Assembly: GCA_944386225.1 (NCBI GenBank)
Contig: CALXAH010000008.1
Location: 1 to 64,000 of the forward strand
From: an uncultured Gemmiger sp.
GTDB taxonomy: Bacteria > Bacillota > Clostridia > Oscillospirales > Ruminococcaceae
Direction of reading: 5' to 3'
DNA length: 64,000 nt
In this document: piece after piece, positions 48,301 to 56,395 of the stretch
Numbering within the stretch: the first letter of the stretch is position 1
Layout of the letters: every line of letters starts with the position of its first letter
Position numbers and translations under genes: made by a program
The notes under the pieces: generated by a model
Told to the model about the DNA's origin: nothing
Databases searched by the model: none
What the model saw: only the letters and a program-made list of their open reading frames with translations

Positions 48301-51300
48301 CCAAACCATCCCAGAAACGACAACCTCAGAAGCTTCAACAGGGCAGACGTCCGAATCAAGGTTGGTGAAAATGAATACACGGCAAAAGTGGTTACAGTTA
48401 TACTGCCGAGTACAAAAGAGATATTTTACGACATTATCTCTTTGACTCCAACAAAAATAAGGACATCTCTGATAGCCGGCCAGAACACGGCTTACGTCGT
48501 GCCCAGCAGCGCAGAGATGCCCTCTACAAGCAGTATAGCCGCACCTGGCGGTATTGTCAATACCCAAGAAGAGGTCTCCCGTAATAGTGATCAAACTGCC
48601 CGTTCGGCAGCCGCCACATCAGGAGACCTCAAGGGTATAAACCAAGATAACGGGACAGAGAGACAAATCGCCTCGGTCCCGTCAGAACGGGATCTGTACC
48701 CCACCGACAACGTAGCACAAGATGAAGATATCGTCAATGAGCTATCCCGCATAACGGCTGAACAGCGGGCGCTCCGGGAAGAACGCAACGCCTGGATGGA
48801 CAGCGCTGAAGTGCAGGAACTGGAAGAACGCCGGAAAGCAGCCATAAAGGAATATGGTGTACTGCGCCTTCAGCAGTGGAAAAATGCCACTCCGGAGTGG
48901 CAGGCGTACACGGCTAAACGGCAGGAGTATAACGCACGCGCCAAAGCGCTCCAGGACAGGGCGGATGAGCTGACCGAGGCTTTGCGTGGAAGCCGGCAAG
49001 TGCAGGAGCAGGCCGATTGGGAAGAACGCCAGGCGCAACAGGCTGCCTATGACCGTGCCGTTGCAGAAAGCGGGCTTTCCGTGGCGGACTATCACAGGCA
49101 AAGTGCGGCGTCCCAGTTTGGAACGACAGATCAATTCGAGGCCGCAGGATATATCTTGCCGGACGGCCAAATGCTGGATTTCAGCGGCCCGGAAAAGACG
49201 CGCAGATCTCAGGATCATCGTGAGATAGAGAGCGTTTTCGGGCCCGCAGAACTCGGACGCAATGCAGACAGCACAACAGCCCTGAACCAATTTATTGCAG
49301 AGGGTAATGTGCGTGTGATGGCGGAAAGCCCTGGCGTTGATATATCGGGCGAGGTTCGCCCCAGTGCTGCGCAGCTGGATGCCATCCGGCGTATGGCCGA
49401 CACATTGGGCGCGGCCAGGCAAGGGTTCAACCTGGACATTTCCGACAATACGGGAAAAGTCGTTGCAAGTAAATGGTATACAGGCCATGTACGCGGAGAG
49501 CGTGTAATCAATGATATCCGGGCATTCTATGAAACTGGCAGTTTACCGCAGGATAGCGGCCTGAGCGGTTTTCACAGCCTGCGCACCAGCGGCGGCGTAA
49601 ACCTGGATGGGGCCCGGACATTGGACGAGTATATAGCTCGCAAGTACGGCCCGCAGCCCGCAGCGCAAGCCGCGCCAGCTGCCGCGGTGCCTGCCTCTGA
49701 CGCTGCCCCGGCGGCGGTGACACCCACCACGGCGGAAGAAACCGCCCCGACCCTGGAGCGCACGGCCAAGAGCCAGAGCATCCAGAGCCGGCAGGAATCC
49801 CAGTTCGTCCGCGAGCTGGGCGATCTGTTCGGCATTCCGGAGGGCGAAAGCCGCGCCCGCCTGCGTCAGCTGGCCACCCAGCTGGCGGACCAGCGGCGCA
49901 CCACCGGCCGCATCGATCCGGCGCTGGCCGACAGCATTTTCGAGGAGGCGTACCAGCAGGGCCGTGTGATCGATGAGCAGTTCTATATCGACTACAAGGA
50001 CCTGAAGGACGAGCTGCGCACCAGGGCGGTGACCTTGGATACAGAGAGCCGGAATGCGGCTGAATATGCAGACCTGCGCCGCAGCGCCATGGGTCGGGTG
50101 CGGCTGACCAACGAGGGCGGCGTGCCGGTGGATGTGCGGTACATGGAGCTGTCGGAACAGTATCCCAGCCTCTTCCCTGCCGATATCATTAACCCACTGG
50201 ACCAGGCACGTCAGATGGTGGACGTGGCGGCCAGCATCCGCCGCAGTGAAAGCGATCTGGAAAGCTACTACGGCGAAAACGAGGAGATTTTCCGGCAGGA
50301 CGCCAGGCTGCGCTTTGACGAGGCTGTGAACGAACTCACCGACGGTGTGGACAAGGTGCGCCGCCTGGAGGAGGACACCGCCCGTCAGACGGCAGCCAAA
50401 CGCCCGGCTATGCCCAAGCCAATGACGGTGAAGGAAATCGGCCGGATCGAAAAGGAAGCCGGGAAGCTGGAACGCAAGGCAAACAGGATCATGGAACGCA
50501 CCGCCCTCACCGAGGCGGACAAGAAGCTGGTCCAGAGCCTGCTGGACGGTGATACCAAGGCGGAAAACCTGAAACCGGATACTCCTAACTTGTCGGATGT
50601 CTTAAAGGTGTACGAGGCGCGCAAGGCAGCCCGGGATGTACGCGCCCCGATTGCGGCCTACCACGCGCAAGTCCGCCAGGCTCGCGCCGCCATGGTGCAG
50701 GATATGCTGGAAGGGACTGAACAGTGGACGGACAAGATTGGCGGCAAAATTCTTTCTGGCTTGCGGTATTCCATGGAAACGATGGAACGGAACGTGCGGG
50801 ATATCTCCCGCCGAAGCGGCGAGGCAGGGAAACGGGCCGCCCAGCAGGTGATCCAGGTGTTTGAAAACGTCCATAAGCATGAGGCGGCCAGCGCCAAATG
50901 GAAAAACCGCTGGCGGGCCGAAATTGGCGCACTGAACCTAAACCAGGCTGAAAGCGAACATGTACAGCTGCTGGGTGAATTGTATGGCCTGCAGGCGGCG
51001 GAGGAAATGGGGCTTGGCCGGTCACAGGCGGAGATCGAGGCGGTGACAGAAGCCGAGCGCCAGCACCGAGAACAGTTCCAGGATAAGATGGATATGTCCA
51101 AGGTGGAGCGGGCCGTACCTGTGTTCCGCGAAGCATACGACACGATCTTCCAGCAGATCAATGAGGCGTATATCAAAAACGGATATAAGCCCATGGAATA
51201 CCGGCAGGGGTATTTCCCACACTTTACCCAGACTCAGCCGGACGGACTGCTGCGGGTTGTGGCATCCAAGCTGGGAATCTCGGTGGAGAACGACAGTCTG

Positions 51301-53565
51301 CCCACCGACATTGCAGGCTTAACCTACCAATTCCGGCCCGGGCGCCGGTGGAATCCGGCGGCGCTTACCCGGCAGGGGTATGAGACCACCTATGATGCCG
51401 TGAAAGGCTTTGATCGCTACCTGGAGGTGGCGGCGGATGTGATCCATCACACGGAGGACATCCAGATGCTGCGGGCGCTGGAGGACGGTATCCGGTACAA
51501 ATACGGGGACGAGGGATTACGCCAGCAGATGGACGAGGCCCGTATGGACGAAAACCTGACCGATGAACAGCGGGACAAAAAGATGGAAGAGCTGCGCAGC
51601 CTGGGCAAGAGCCATCTCTCCAATTTCGTGCAGGAGCTGAACGAATATACCAATCTGCTGGCGGGGAAAAAGTCCGGCAGCGACAGACCGGCCGAGAAAG
51701 ATTTCGGTCGGGTAATCTATCAGACCATGAACAACCTGGAAAGCCGGGTGGCAGCCAACATGGTGGCCGTTAACCCCGGGTCCTGGCTGACGAACTTTAT
51801 CCCCATAATGCAGGCAGTTGGCGAAAGCAGCCCGCGCAGCCTGCTGCAGGCTGGATTTGATACCATCAAGGCGATGGCGCGGGATGACGGGTTTGCTGAT
51901 CAGTCGGTATTTCTGACCAATCGGCGCGGCAGTGAGCCGCTAAGCATGACCGGTTTGCAACGGCTCAGCCGCAAGCTGTCCAGCCCAATGCAGATCATCG
52001 ACGATTTCACCAGCAACGTGGTGACCCGGGCCAAGTACATGGACAACGTGCGCGCCGGGATGGACCAGGTGTCGGCACTGGAAAACGCGGACCGGTACGC
52101 GGCCAACCTGATGGCCGACCGAAGCAAGGGCGCACTGCCCACCGTTTTCGGCCAAAAAAATCCCCTCACCCGGCTGCTTACCATGTACCAGGTCGAGGTA
52201 AACAACCAGTTCCGGTACCTGTTCAAGGACCTGCCGGACGATCTGAAAGACGAGGGAATAAAGGCCATTGCGGCCGCGCTGCTGAAGATCGCTGTGGCGA
52301 GCTACCTGTTTAATGACCTGTACGAACTGGTGGTGGGCCGCCGGTCGGCGCTGGACCCCATTGGTATCGCAAACGAGGCGGTGGGGGATGCGCTGGGCGT
52401 GCAGCTGCCTAACACCTTTGCGGAGGCCGGCCGACTGGCTGCCGGAAACGCCGGAGCTGAAGATTTCCAAACCGATCAGAAAGGCGCTTCACGGGCCGTT
52501 GTGAACGCAGGAAAGAATATGCTGGAGCAGGCCCCGTTTGTAGGCAGCGTGCTCGGTGGCGGGCGTATCCCTATCAGTAGTGCAGTGCCTGACGTGGGTA
52601 AGGTTTTTGGAAATCTTATCGGTATGGGAACAGGAGAGATTAACAGCCGTAAAGCGCAGGAAAACATCGCCGGAGAGCTGTGGAAACCGGTGTTCTATAT
52701 GGGCTTTCCTGTGGCCGGCGGCCAGGTAAAACGGATGATCGAAGGCGCCAGCACGATCATCGGCGGCGGCAGCTACACCCTCAACTCGGAAGGTGAGAAG
52801 CAGCTACAGTTTGCCGTCGAGGATCCCACGGCGGGAGATTGGCTCACTGCACTCACATTTGGCAAGTGGGCTCTGCCTGGCGGTCGGGAGTATGTGGAGA
52901 ATTTCCAGAAAAAGAATGTCGGTTATACCCAGGCGTATGAGGCGGGGTACAGCACGAGTATCCTGGATCAGCTTTACCCTGGCAGCGGAAAAGGCGCCGG
53001 CGAGGTGACCTATTCCACTATGTTGCCAGACCAGGAGGACGCCGCCCAGGTGGACAGCTGGCTGGAAAAACTGTATGGCAGCACGGACAATAAGTCTGTC
53101 CTTCCGAGCAACAGCACCACCAGCTTTACTGTGGACGGAGAAAAGATTGACCTTAGCGGGCCGGAGGCGCTGGAATACGCCCAAGACCGTCAGACGGTGG
53201 GATATGAGATACTGTCCCTCTTTAAGGAGCCGGATAGCCGCCCGCTGGATGTGCAGGAGCAGTATGCCGTATACGCCCAGGACTACGCCGCCGAGGTGGC
53301 CAAGGCCGAAGCAACCGGCATCCCGCCTGCAGAAACCAACTGGGTGGCCAAGGTGCAGCAGCTGGCGGGCGTGTCCGGTACCGAGGTGACCGACGATCTG
53401 ATTGATGTGCTCACCGCCCGCGCCATCATAGCCACCACCAAAGGACGCAAGCAGCCCAACGGCAAGGACATCAGCGGAAGCCGCCGGCGTAACGTACTGG
53501 AAGCTCTGCGCGCCGAAGGCTACACCACCGATGAAGCCATCCGCCTCTACGAGGCACTGGCGTAA
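45388..53565 (+). CDS. Giant multidomain polyvalent protein (probable ejected virion protein)
   Basis: 2725 aa, GGAGAAAGG site. Parts in order: an N-terminus starting MSYNDFLAGYQAWKEEED; a Gly/Ala-rich, probably membrane-active region (about 370-555); three VDLTQLYPG-type repeats (about 570-650); a zinc-peptidase motif HEVGH at 725-729; an LPD3-like domain (about 893-1035; NGWKIGLTMPGINEF); another polyvalent-type domain (about 1240-1400; YILPDGQMLDFSG); long coiled coils; a segment with EYRQGYFPHFTQT (about 1850-2090); and an LPD38-like C-terminal region (LTRLLTMYQVEVNNQFRYLF). Polyvalent proteins are thought to be injected with phage or plasmid DNA to protect it and modify the host. Base use shifts at about 48000-49650. 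Confidence 0.82.
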   Translation: MSYNDFLAGYQAWKEEEDRKTRSQSDKRAELPTAGSSAAKGETKKTGLPIAGNKNPYATYTRPSVSSPGLGTILAPAAVPQKTVDTLTPKTQQAQNDAQYNNWLLDLFGRYGTEAGESLAKGADAASRMVQKDASWGERAEAGFDLVKTGLEAGLKGATGGVTNLLDALAGREDTKEDAAAQLAADTTVDDYLGQKLNDVQQQAAIDLLNRYKAANPELWNADLEDLPEAQRAELAKYRQLDKQLGWMAQTADRLDKGARAGWNSLAATPDVLLETGKAAALNLADNLRNEDWLAALGDAWAGAGYDNVQAMTDEAVRRDAARRADAAQRLQETGAGRTMDLDTEGAQRMQRADELQQQAKQGLSGGAALGYDVGMAVADNLVTLPLAAIPGVGGGLVLGVQGAKAAAQEANDLARRGISADEALLRGAVSGGIEAATEKIGLDNILDIVGKGGKAALNSLFKNGLQQLAKEGSSSAVGRAVAGVLSNMSAEALEETASYLANYAAAEAFEDPEASFSVEELAYSALIGGLSGGVLGGGASVVNAITGRGNTAGAQVDQQQSIPGAAPAEDGVPTTTPQGVNGTGVDLTQLYPGAAQGAASVPTTAPQSVAGTGVDLTQLYPGAQQPAAEQRNQGEAGSGFDIRHLYPDMEQPTSPVSPSILKGEQVDSLLPADQRNTLEQFASRKGLQVQYINDPDSPVSGSIQGNTMTINLGNGSYALGTAIHEVGHAMKAGDGKAFAEFQAAVLRLADTDPGLRRVAAGIVDAYLGDTSPARASMLNEDGSINRAALNEEVALKLAEELVQDPEQLIRTVSQDRTLIARFLDFVRKIKNSVSIRFTGSQKAMLDEAERTLENLLRGQAGEVTGQRLSIEQDVNGDPFVNITEDILEGVPEREKINTVKKVLRERFPDGFTWNGWKIGLTMPGINEFTRSRYTQRLRNQSNRQMYNDKLRTAANLSEIVEIADNIRNETPNHPRNDNLRSFNRADVRIKVGENEYTAKVVTVILPSTKEIFYDIISLTPTKIRTSLIAGQNTAYVVPSSAEMPSTSSIAAPGGIVNTQEEVSRNSDQTARSAAATSGDLKGINQDNGTERQIASVPSERDLYPTDNVAQDEDIVNELSRITAEQRALREERNAWMDSAEVQELEERRKAAIKEYGVLRLQQWKNATPEWQAYTAKRQEYNARAKALQDRADELTEALRGSRQVQEQADWEERQAQQAAYDRAVAESGLSVADYHRQSAASQFGTTDQFEAAGYILPDGQMLDFSGPEKTRRSQDHREIESVFGPAELGRNADSTTALNQFIAEGNVRVMAESPGVDISGEVRPSAAQLDAIRRMADTLGAARQGFNLDISDNTGKVVASKWYTGHVRGERVINDIRAFYETGSLPQDSGLSGFHSLRTSGGVNLDGARTLDEYIARKYGPQPAAQAAPAAAVPASDAAPAAVTPTTAEETAPTLERTAKSQSIQSRQESQFVRELGDLFGIPEGESRARLRQLATQLADQRRTTGRIDPALADSIFEEAYQQGRVIDEQFYIDYKDLKDELRTRAVTLDTESRNAAEYADLRRSAMGRVRLTNEGGVPVDVRYMELSEQYPSLFPADIINPLDQARQMVDVAASIRRSESDLESYYGENEEIFRQDARLRFDEAVNELTDGVDKVRRLEEDTARQTAAKRPAMPKPMTVKEIGRIEKEAGKLERKANRIMERTALTEADKKLVQSLLDGDTKAENLKPDTPNLSDVLKVYEARKAARDVRAPIAAYHAQVRQARAAMVQDMLEGTEQWTDKIGGKILSGLRYSMETMERNVRDISRRSGEAGKRAAQQVIQVFENVHKHEAASAKWKNRWRAEIGALNLNQAESEHVQLLGELYGLQAAEEMGLGRSQAEIEAVTEAERQHREQFQDKMDMSKVERAVPVFREAYDTIFQQINEAYIKNGYKPMEYRQGYFPHFTQTQPDGLLRVVASKLGISVENDSLPTDIAGLTYQFRPGRRWNPAALTRQGYETTYDAVKGFDRYLEVAADVIHHTEDIQMLRALEDGIRYKYGDEGLRQQMDEARMDENLTDEQRDKKMEELRSLGKSHLSNFVQELNEYTNLLAGKKSGSDRPAEKDFGRVIYQTMNNLESRVAANMVAVNPGSWLTNFIPIMQAVGESSPRSLLQAGFDTIKAMARDDGFADQSVFLTNRRGSEPLSMTGLQRLSRKLSSPMQIIDDFTSNVVTRAKYMDNVRAGMDQVSALENADRYAANLMADRSKGALPTVFGQKNPLTRLLTMYQVEVNNQFRYLFKDLPDDLKDEGIKAIAAALLKIAVASYLFNDLYELVVGRRSALDPIGIANEAVGDALGVQLPNTFAEAGRLAAGNAGAEDFQTDQKGASRAVVNAGKNMLEQAPFVGSVLGGGRIPISSAVPDVGKVFGNLIGMGTGEINSRKAQENIAGELWKPVFYMGFPVAGGQVKRMIEGASTIIGGGSYTLNSEGEKQLQFAVEDPTAGDWLTALTFGKWALPGGREYVENFQKKNVGYTQAYEAGYSTSILDQLYPGSGKGAGEVTYSTMLPDQEDAAQVDSWLEKLYGSTDNKSVLPSNSTTSFTVDGEKIDLSGPEALEYAQDRQTVGYEILSLFKEPDSRPLDVQEQYAVYAQDYAAEVAKAEATGIPPAETNWVAKVQQLAGVSGTEVTDDLIDVLTARAIIATTKGRKQPNGKDISGSRRRNVLEALRAEGYTTDEAIRLYEALA
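47100..47340 (+). repeat. In-frame LYPG repeats inside the giant gene
   Basis: GTGVDLTQLYPG is encoded at 47134-47169 and 47221-47256, and a diverged GSGFDIRHLYPD at 47299-47334. The periods are 29 and 26 codons. The first two units also share VPTT.PQ.V upstream. Confidence 0.85.
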
Positions 53566-53569
53566 AGAG

Positions 53570-53592
53570 GTACACACAAAAGTACACACTTT
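53570..53592 (+). repeat. Right integrase arm-type sites
   Basis: GTACACACAAA at 53570 and GTACACACTTT at 53582 are again 12 bp apart and in the same orientation as the left pair. From there to the attR core at 53700 nothing further was recognised. Confidence 0.65.
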
Positions 53593-53699
53593 TATATGTG
53601 CGGCACCGCTTTTCGTGTTCAAATAAGAAAGAACTCCACAAATAGCGCAAGGAAATTCGCAAATATGGCGCTAAACTGCAAGAGAAAAAGCGGTTGGCA

Positions 53700-53726
53700 G
53701 GGTTCGACTCCCCTCATCTCCACCAG
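53700..53726 (+). repeat. attR core
   Basis: Exact second copy of the 27-bp core at the right prophage end. The host side continues with the presumed original tmRNA terminator at 53730. Confidence 0.92.
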
Positions 53727-53729
53727 TAA

Positions 53730-53766
53730 GGGCCGCGGAAACAAACCGTTTCCGCGGCCCTCTTTT
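53730..53766 (+). terminator. Presumed original tmRNA terminator
   Basis: A perfect 13-bp stem (53730-53742 with 53748-53760), loop AAACC, followed by TCTTTTCTTTTT. It lies three bases after attR and would follow tmRNA after excision. Bases 53770-53888 hold no recognised feature. Confidence 0.88.
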
Positions 53767-53888
53767 CTTTTTGTATACGCTAGGTCTGATCCAGGCTCCG
53801 GAGCCGCTGTCCATTGCATTTCAGAAAGCGGTATGAATCGCTTGCTCGCAGGATGCGGCGAGTCGTTTTCCCCAAAAAGGCTTTCCCG

Positions 53889-55247
53889 TCAGCTGGCGGA
53901 TACCTTTGCCTTTTGCGTGGAGGACGGCACAGAAATGGGAAGCATAATATCAATTTGGAACAGGTTGTCTCCGGTGGAAATATGAAAGTCGCCGCCGTAT
54001 TTTTTGACGATATGCTGAATGCTGAGCATTCCGTATCCATGATAGAGCTTGTTTTCCTTGGTGGTAATAGGAATACCATCCTTCATGTCCAACGTTCCTT
54101 CAAAGTGGTTTTCCACATGAATAAGAAGAAGCTGCTGGTTGCTCCGTATGGAGAGATGTATGAAACGCATTTCTGCGGGGAGCTGGGATTCACATTCAAT
54201 GGCGTTGTCCAGGATATTTCCAAACAGGGAAACAATGTCCATGGATTCCATAAATTTCATTTTCTTGCCTTCTGCAATGCAGGTGAACTGAATGTTGTGG
54301 GTGGCGCAGTGAAGGCGTTTATCGGTGAGTACAATATCCAAGGTTTCGTTTCCGGTGCGCACAGTGCTGTTGTAAACGGCAACTGAACGTTCCAGGTCGT
54401 CCAGATAGGCGGAATCCACCTGTCCGGTGCTGCGCAGATTTCGGATCTGATGTTTCAGATCATGGCATTTTATATTCAGCGCATCAATGTTTTCCTTGAC
54501 CAATTGATACTGCTTTTTCTCTTCCAGCCACAGCTTCTGCATGGTGTGGAACTCCGTATGCTCTTTGGCGGAAACGAGCATCAGCACCTGAATAAGCAGC
54601 ATGAACACGTAGAAAACGATTTCGCCAAAATTCAAAATATTGTAGAAAAGCAGGTTGTAGTTTGCGATGACCTGGCTTTCAAAATAGAATATAGGGGTCA
54701 GAATACACACCAGTAAAATGAGCAGAAGCGCATTTTGCATGGGAATCTCGCTTCCGCTGAGCCGGTACATTCGCAAACCCGCTGTGAAATAAACGAATAG
54801 ATAGACAGCCGCAAAGCATCCGGCGTACAGAAGTGCGTGAGGAAATGTATTTTCTACAAAGTAAGGCCGCAAAATTGGATTTATCCGGCACAGGGATGCG
54901 ATGATTAAGAATAAGCGATCAGTAATATACCATGTCATGAAACCGGAACCAAAATAGAACACCATATTCCAGATGTTTTCCTGATAGCAGAACATCAGTC
55001 CTGCAAACATGATCAGGATCAGGATTCCACAGAACAGGGATTCAAGCACGAGACTTCCGCCATAAATGTAGGCAAAAAGAAGGCTGAGAAGTACAAGTGG
55101 AAGGGCAACAGCTGTTGCCCGCAACCCAAAATGGCTGCGTTTCTTACAGCGGTGCGCAAACAGCAGCGTGGCGATGGTAAATGCCAGGATTATTGCCAGA
55201 AATTTTGTGTGGAGCAGAAAGTTGCGCACCAGTTCGGGAGAAAGCAT
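53889..55247 (-). CDS. AgrC-like sensor histidine kinase (GHKL)
   Basis: 452 aa. About six membrane helices (residues 10-225) are followed by a cytoplasmic helix pair with the phosphorylatable His in NIKCHDLKHQIRNLR and a GHKL ATPase domain (NILDNAIECE as N box, GYGMLSIQHIVKKYGGD as G box). This is the quorum/peptide-sensing kinase design. It starts 18 bases after the LytTR regulator gene, behind AAGGAGA, so the two are cotranscribed. No signal-peptide gene was found nearby, so the ligand is unknown. Confidence 0.9.
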   Translation of the reverse strand: MLSPELVRNFLLHTKFLAIILAFTIATLLFAHRCKKRSHFGLRATAVALPLVLLSLLFAYIYGGSLVLESLFCGILILIMFAGLMFCYQENIWNMVFYFGSGFMTWYITDRLFLIIASLCRINPILRPYFVENTFPHALLYAGCFAAVYLFVYFTAGLRMYRLSGSEIPMQNALLLILLVCILTPIFYFESQVIANYNLLFYNILNFGEIVFYVFMLLIQVLMLVSAKEHTEFHTMQKLWLEEKKQYQLVKENIDALNIKCHDLKHQIRNLRSTGQVDSAYLDDLERSVAVYNSTVRTGNETLDIVLTDKRLHCATHNIQFTCIAEGKKMKFMESMDIVSLFGNILDNAIECESQLPAEMRFIHLSIRSNQQLLLIHVENHFEGTLDMKDGIPITTKENKLYHGYGMLSIQHIVKKYGGDFHISTGDNLFQIDIMLPISVPSSTQKAKVSAS

Positions 55248-55265
55248 AGTATACTCTCCTTATTG

Positions 55266-55970
55266 TCATTTTCCGCTAAGATAACGCGTAACACAAGCCA
55301 AAAATGGCTTGCGCCTCCGTTGGCTGACAGGGAGTTTTGTGCCTGCGACCGATACATTGTTGCCTTCAACGGAAGCCACATGACGCAGATTCACAAGGTA
55401 GGAAGTGCTGCAGCGCGCAAAGCCATCCTCTGCCAGGTCACTTTCCACTTCGGATAATTTGCCCCAGGATTCCATCCGGCCTTGGTCGGTATGATAAATC
55501 AGCAGATGATCCCGGACTTCAACGTAATAAATATGCGAAATCCGTATGCGTGAAATATTTCCGGAGGAGTAGATGACGACCTCCTTTTCTTCTTTTCTGG
55601 CTATGATGCGCAGAGCTTTGCGCATCATGGACGAGAAACGATAATAGTTTATAGGCTTAACCACGAAATCCAGAGCATCCACTTCATAGCCGTTTACGGC
55701 ATATTGTTCCATATTTGTAATAAACACCAAGGCGACAACGCTGTCCAGTTCTCTTAGCCGGCGTGCGGTTTCGATACCGTTGAGCAGGGGAAGCTCTATG
55801 TCAAGAAAGACCAGATCAAAGTCCGGCCGATATGCCTCCAGAAAGTCCAAAGGATTGGAGAAACTGAAAAGAGAAAAGGACGCATTCTGTTCCTGTTTGT
55901 ATTTCTGCAGGCAATCTTTCAGACACGCCAGATCATTACTATTGTCCTCTACAATGGCTATCCTGACCAT
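55266..55970 (-). CDS. LytTR-type response regulator
   Basis: 234 aa, AAAGGAGTG site. The receiver domain has the acidic start IVEDN and the phosphoacceptor Asp in FDLVFLDIELP. The C-terminal LytTR domain (about 135-234; RIRISHIYYVEVRDHLLIYH, then FARCSTSYLVNLRHVASVEG) binds DNA. It is first in the two-gene operon with the kinase and divergent from the GH3 gene, a natural target. Target sites are not defined. Confidence 0.92.
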   Translation of the reverse strand: MVRIAIVEDNSNDLACLKDCLQKYKQEQNASFSLFSFSNPLDFLEAYRPDFDLVFLDIELPLLNGIETARRLRELDSVVALVFITNMEQYAVNGYEVDALDFVVKPINYYRFSSMMRKALRIIARKEEKEVVIYSSGNISRIRISHIYYVEVRDHLLIYHTDQGRMESWGKLSEVESDLAEDGFARCSTSYLVNLRHVASVEGNNVSVAGTKLPVSQRRRKPFLACVTRYLSGK

Positions 55971-56002
55971 GACCGGCTCACTCCTTTGTGTTATCTGACA
56001 GG

Positions 56003-56032
56003 ATTATAGCACAGACAGCAAAAAGTTTTCAA
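56003..56032 (-). promoter_or_regulatory. Promoter of the two-component operon
   Basis: On the minus strand TTGAAA (56032-56027) and TATAAT (56008-56003) are 18 bp apart with an extended TGC. Confidence 0.7.
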
Positions 56033-56395
56033 ATCTGCCAGGGACAAAGGGGAGGAGCGCATCGCTGCAATACGCAGCCGATAGCTATAAAAAAGAATTT
56101 GTGCACAAATCAACCGTTAGATTACAGTGCAGTCTGCACAATACATTTTTTCTCTGAGAGATACTTTTGGGCAGATTTATTGCAGTGGCGAAATAATTCC
56201 CCTGCAGTTACGAAAAAGAACCGCAGGGGAAAAAAGCGCATGCTATACTGAAGAAAATGAAACGCACCCTCTGCGGAAAGCGGGATGGGCGTTGCATGGG
56301 TCAAAGAGAGCGCGGCTTTGTCCCCGGCCTGCAAATGGAGGCGCACCAGATGCGGGCATCAATCGTCACAAAGAAAGGACGGAGGTTAGGAGGAA
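56033..56395 (+). promoter_or_regulatory. Control region of the GH3 operon
   Basis: About 360 bases without a credible gene. It holds a perfect palindrome GTGCAGTCTGCAC (56127-56139), a hairpin with arms TTCCCCTGC (56197-56205) and GCAGGGGAA (56223-56231), and an extended -10 TGCTATACT (56241-56249) without a good -35. A purine-rich site (GGAGGTTAGGAGG, 56381-56393) precedes the start codon. A missing -35 suits activation by the LytTR regulator; this is inference. Confidence 0.45.

Larger units (their letters stand above)
18258..53726. mobile_element. Integrated podovirus-like prophage, about 35.4 kb
   Basis: A 27-bp core from the tmRNA 3' end is repeated exactly at both ends. Inside are an outward-reading integrase, CI/Cro switch, early operon, PcfK/PcfJ and HUH Rep genes, then terminase, portal, scaffold, coat, nozzle-like, fibre, endolysin, holin and a giant ejected-type protein. 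No tape measure or tail sheath is seen, which points to a short-tailed virion. All main structural and lysis genes are open, so it may be inducible. Confidence 0.93.

Noticed and set aside
53655-53726. tRNA or second tmRNA 3' end near the right prophage boundary
   Set aside because: Only the T-arm and acceptor strand are present, with no matching 5' half; it is the attR duplicate of the tmRNA end.
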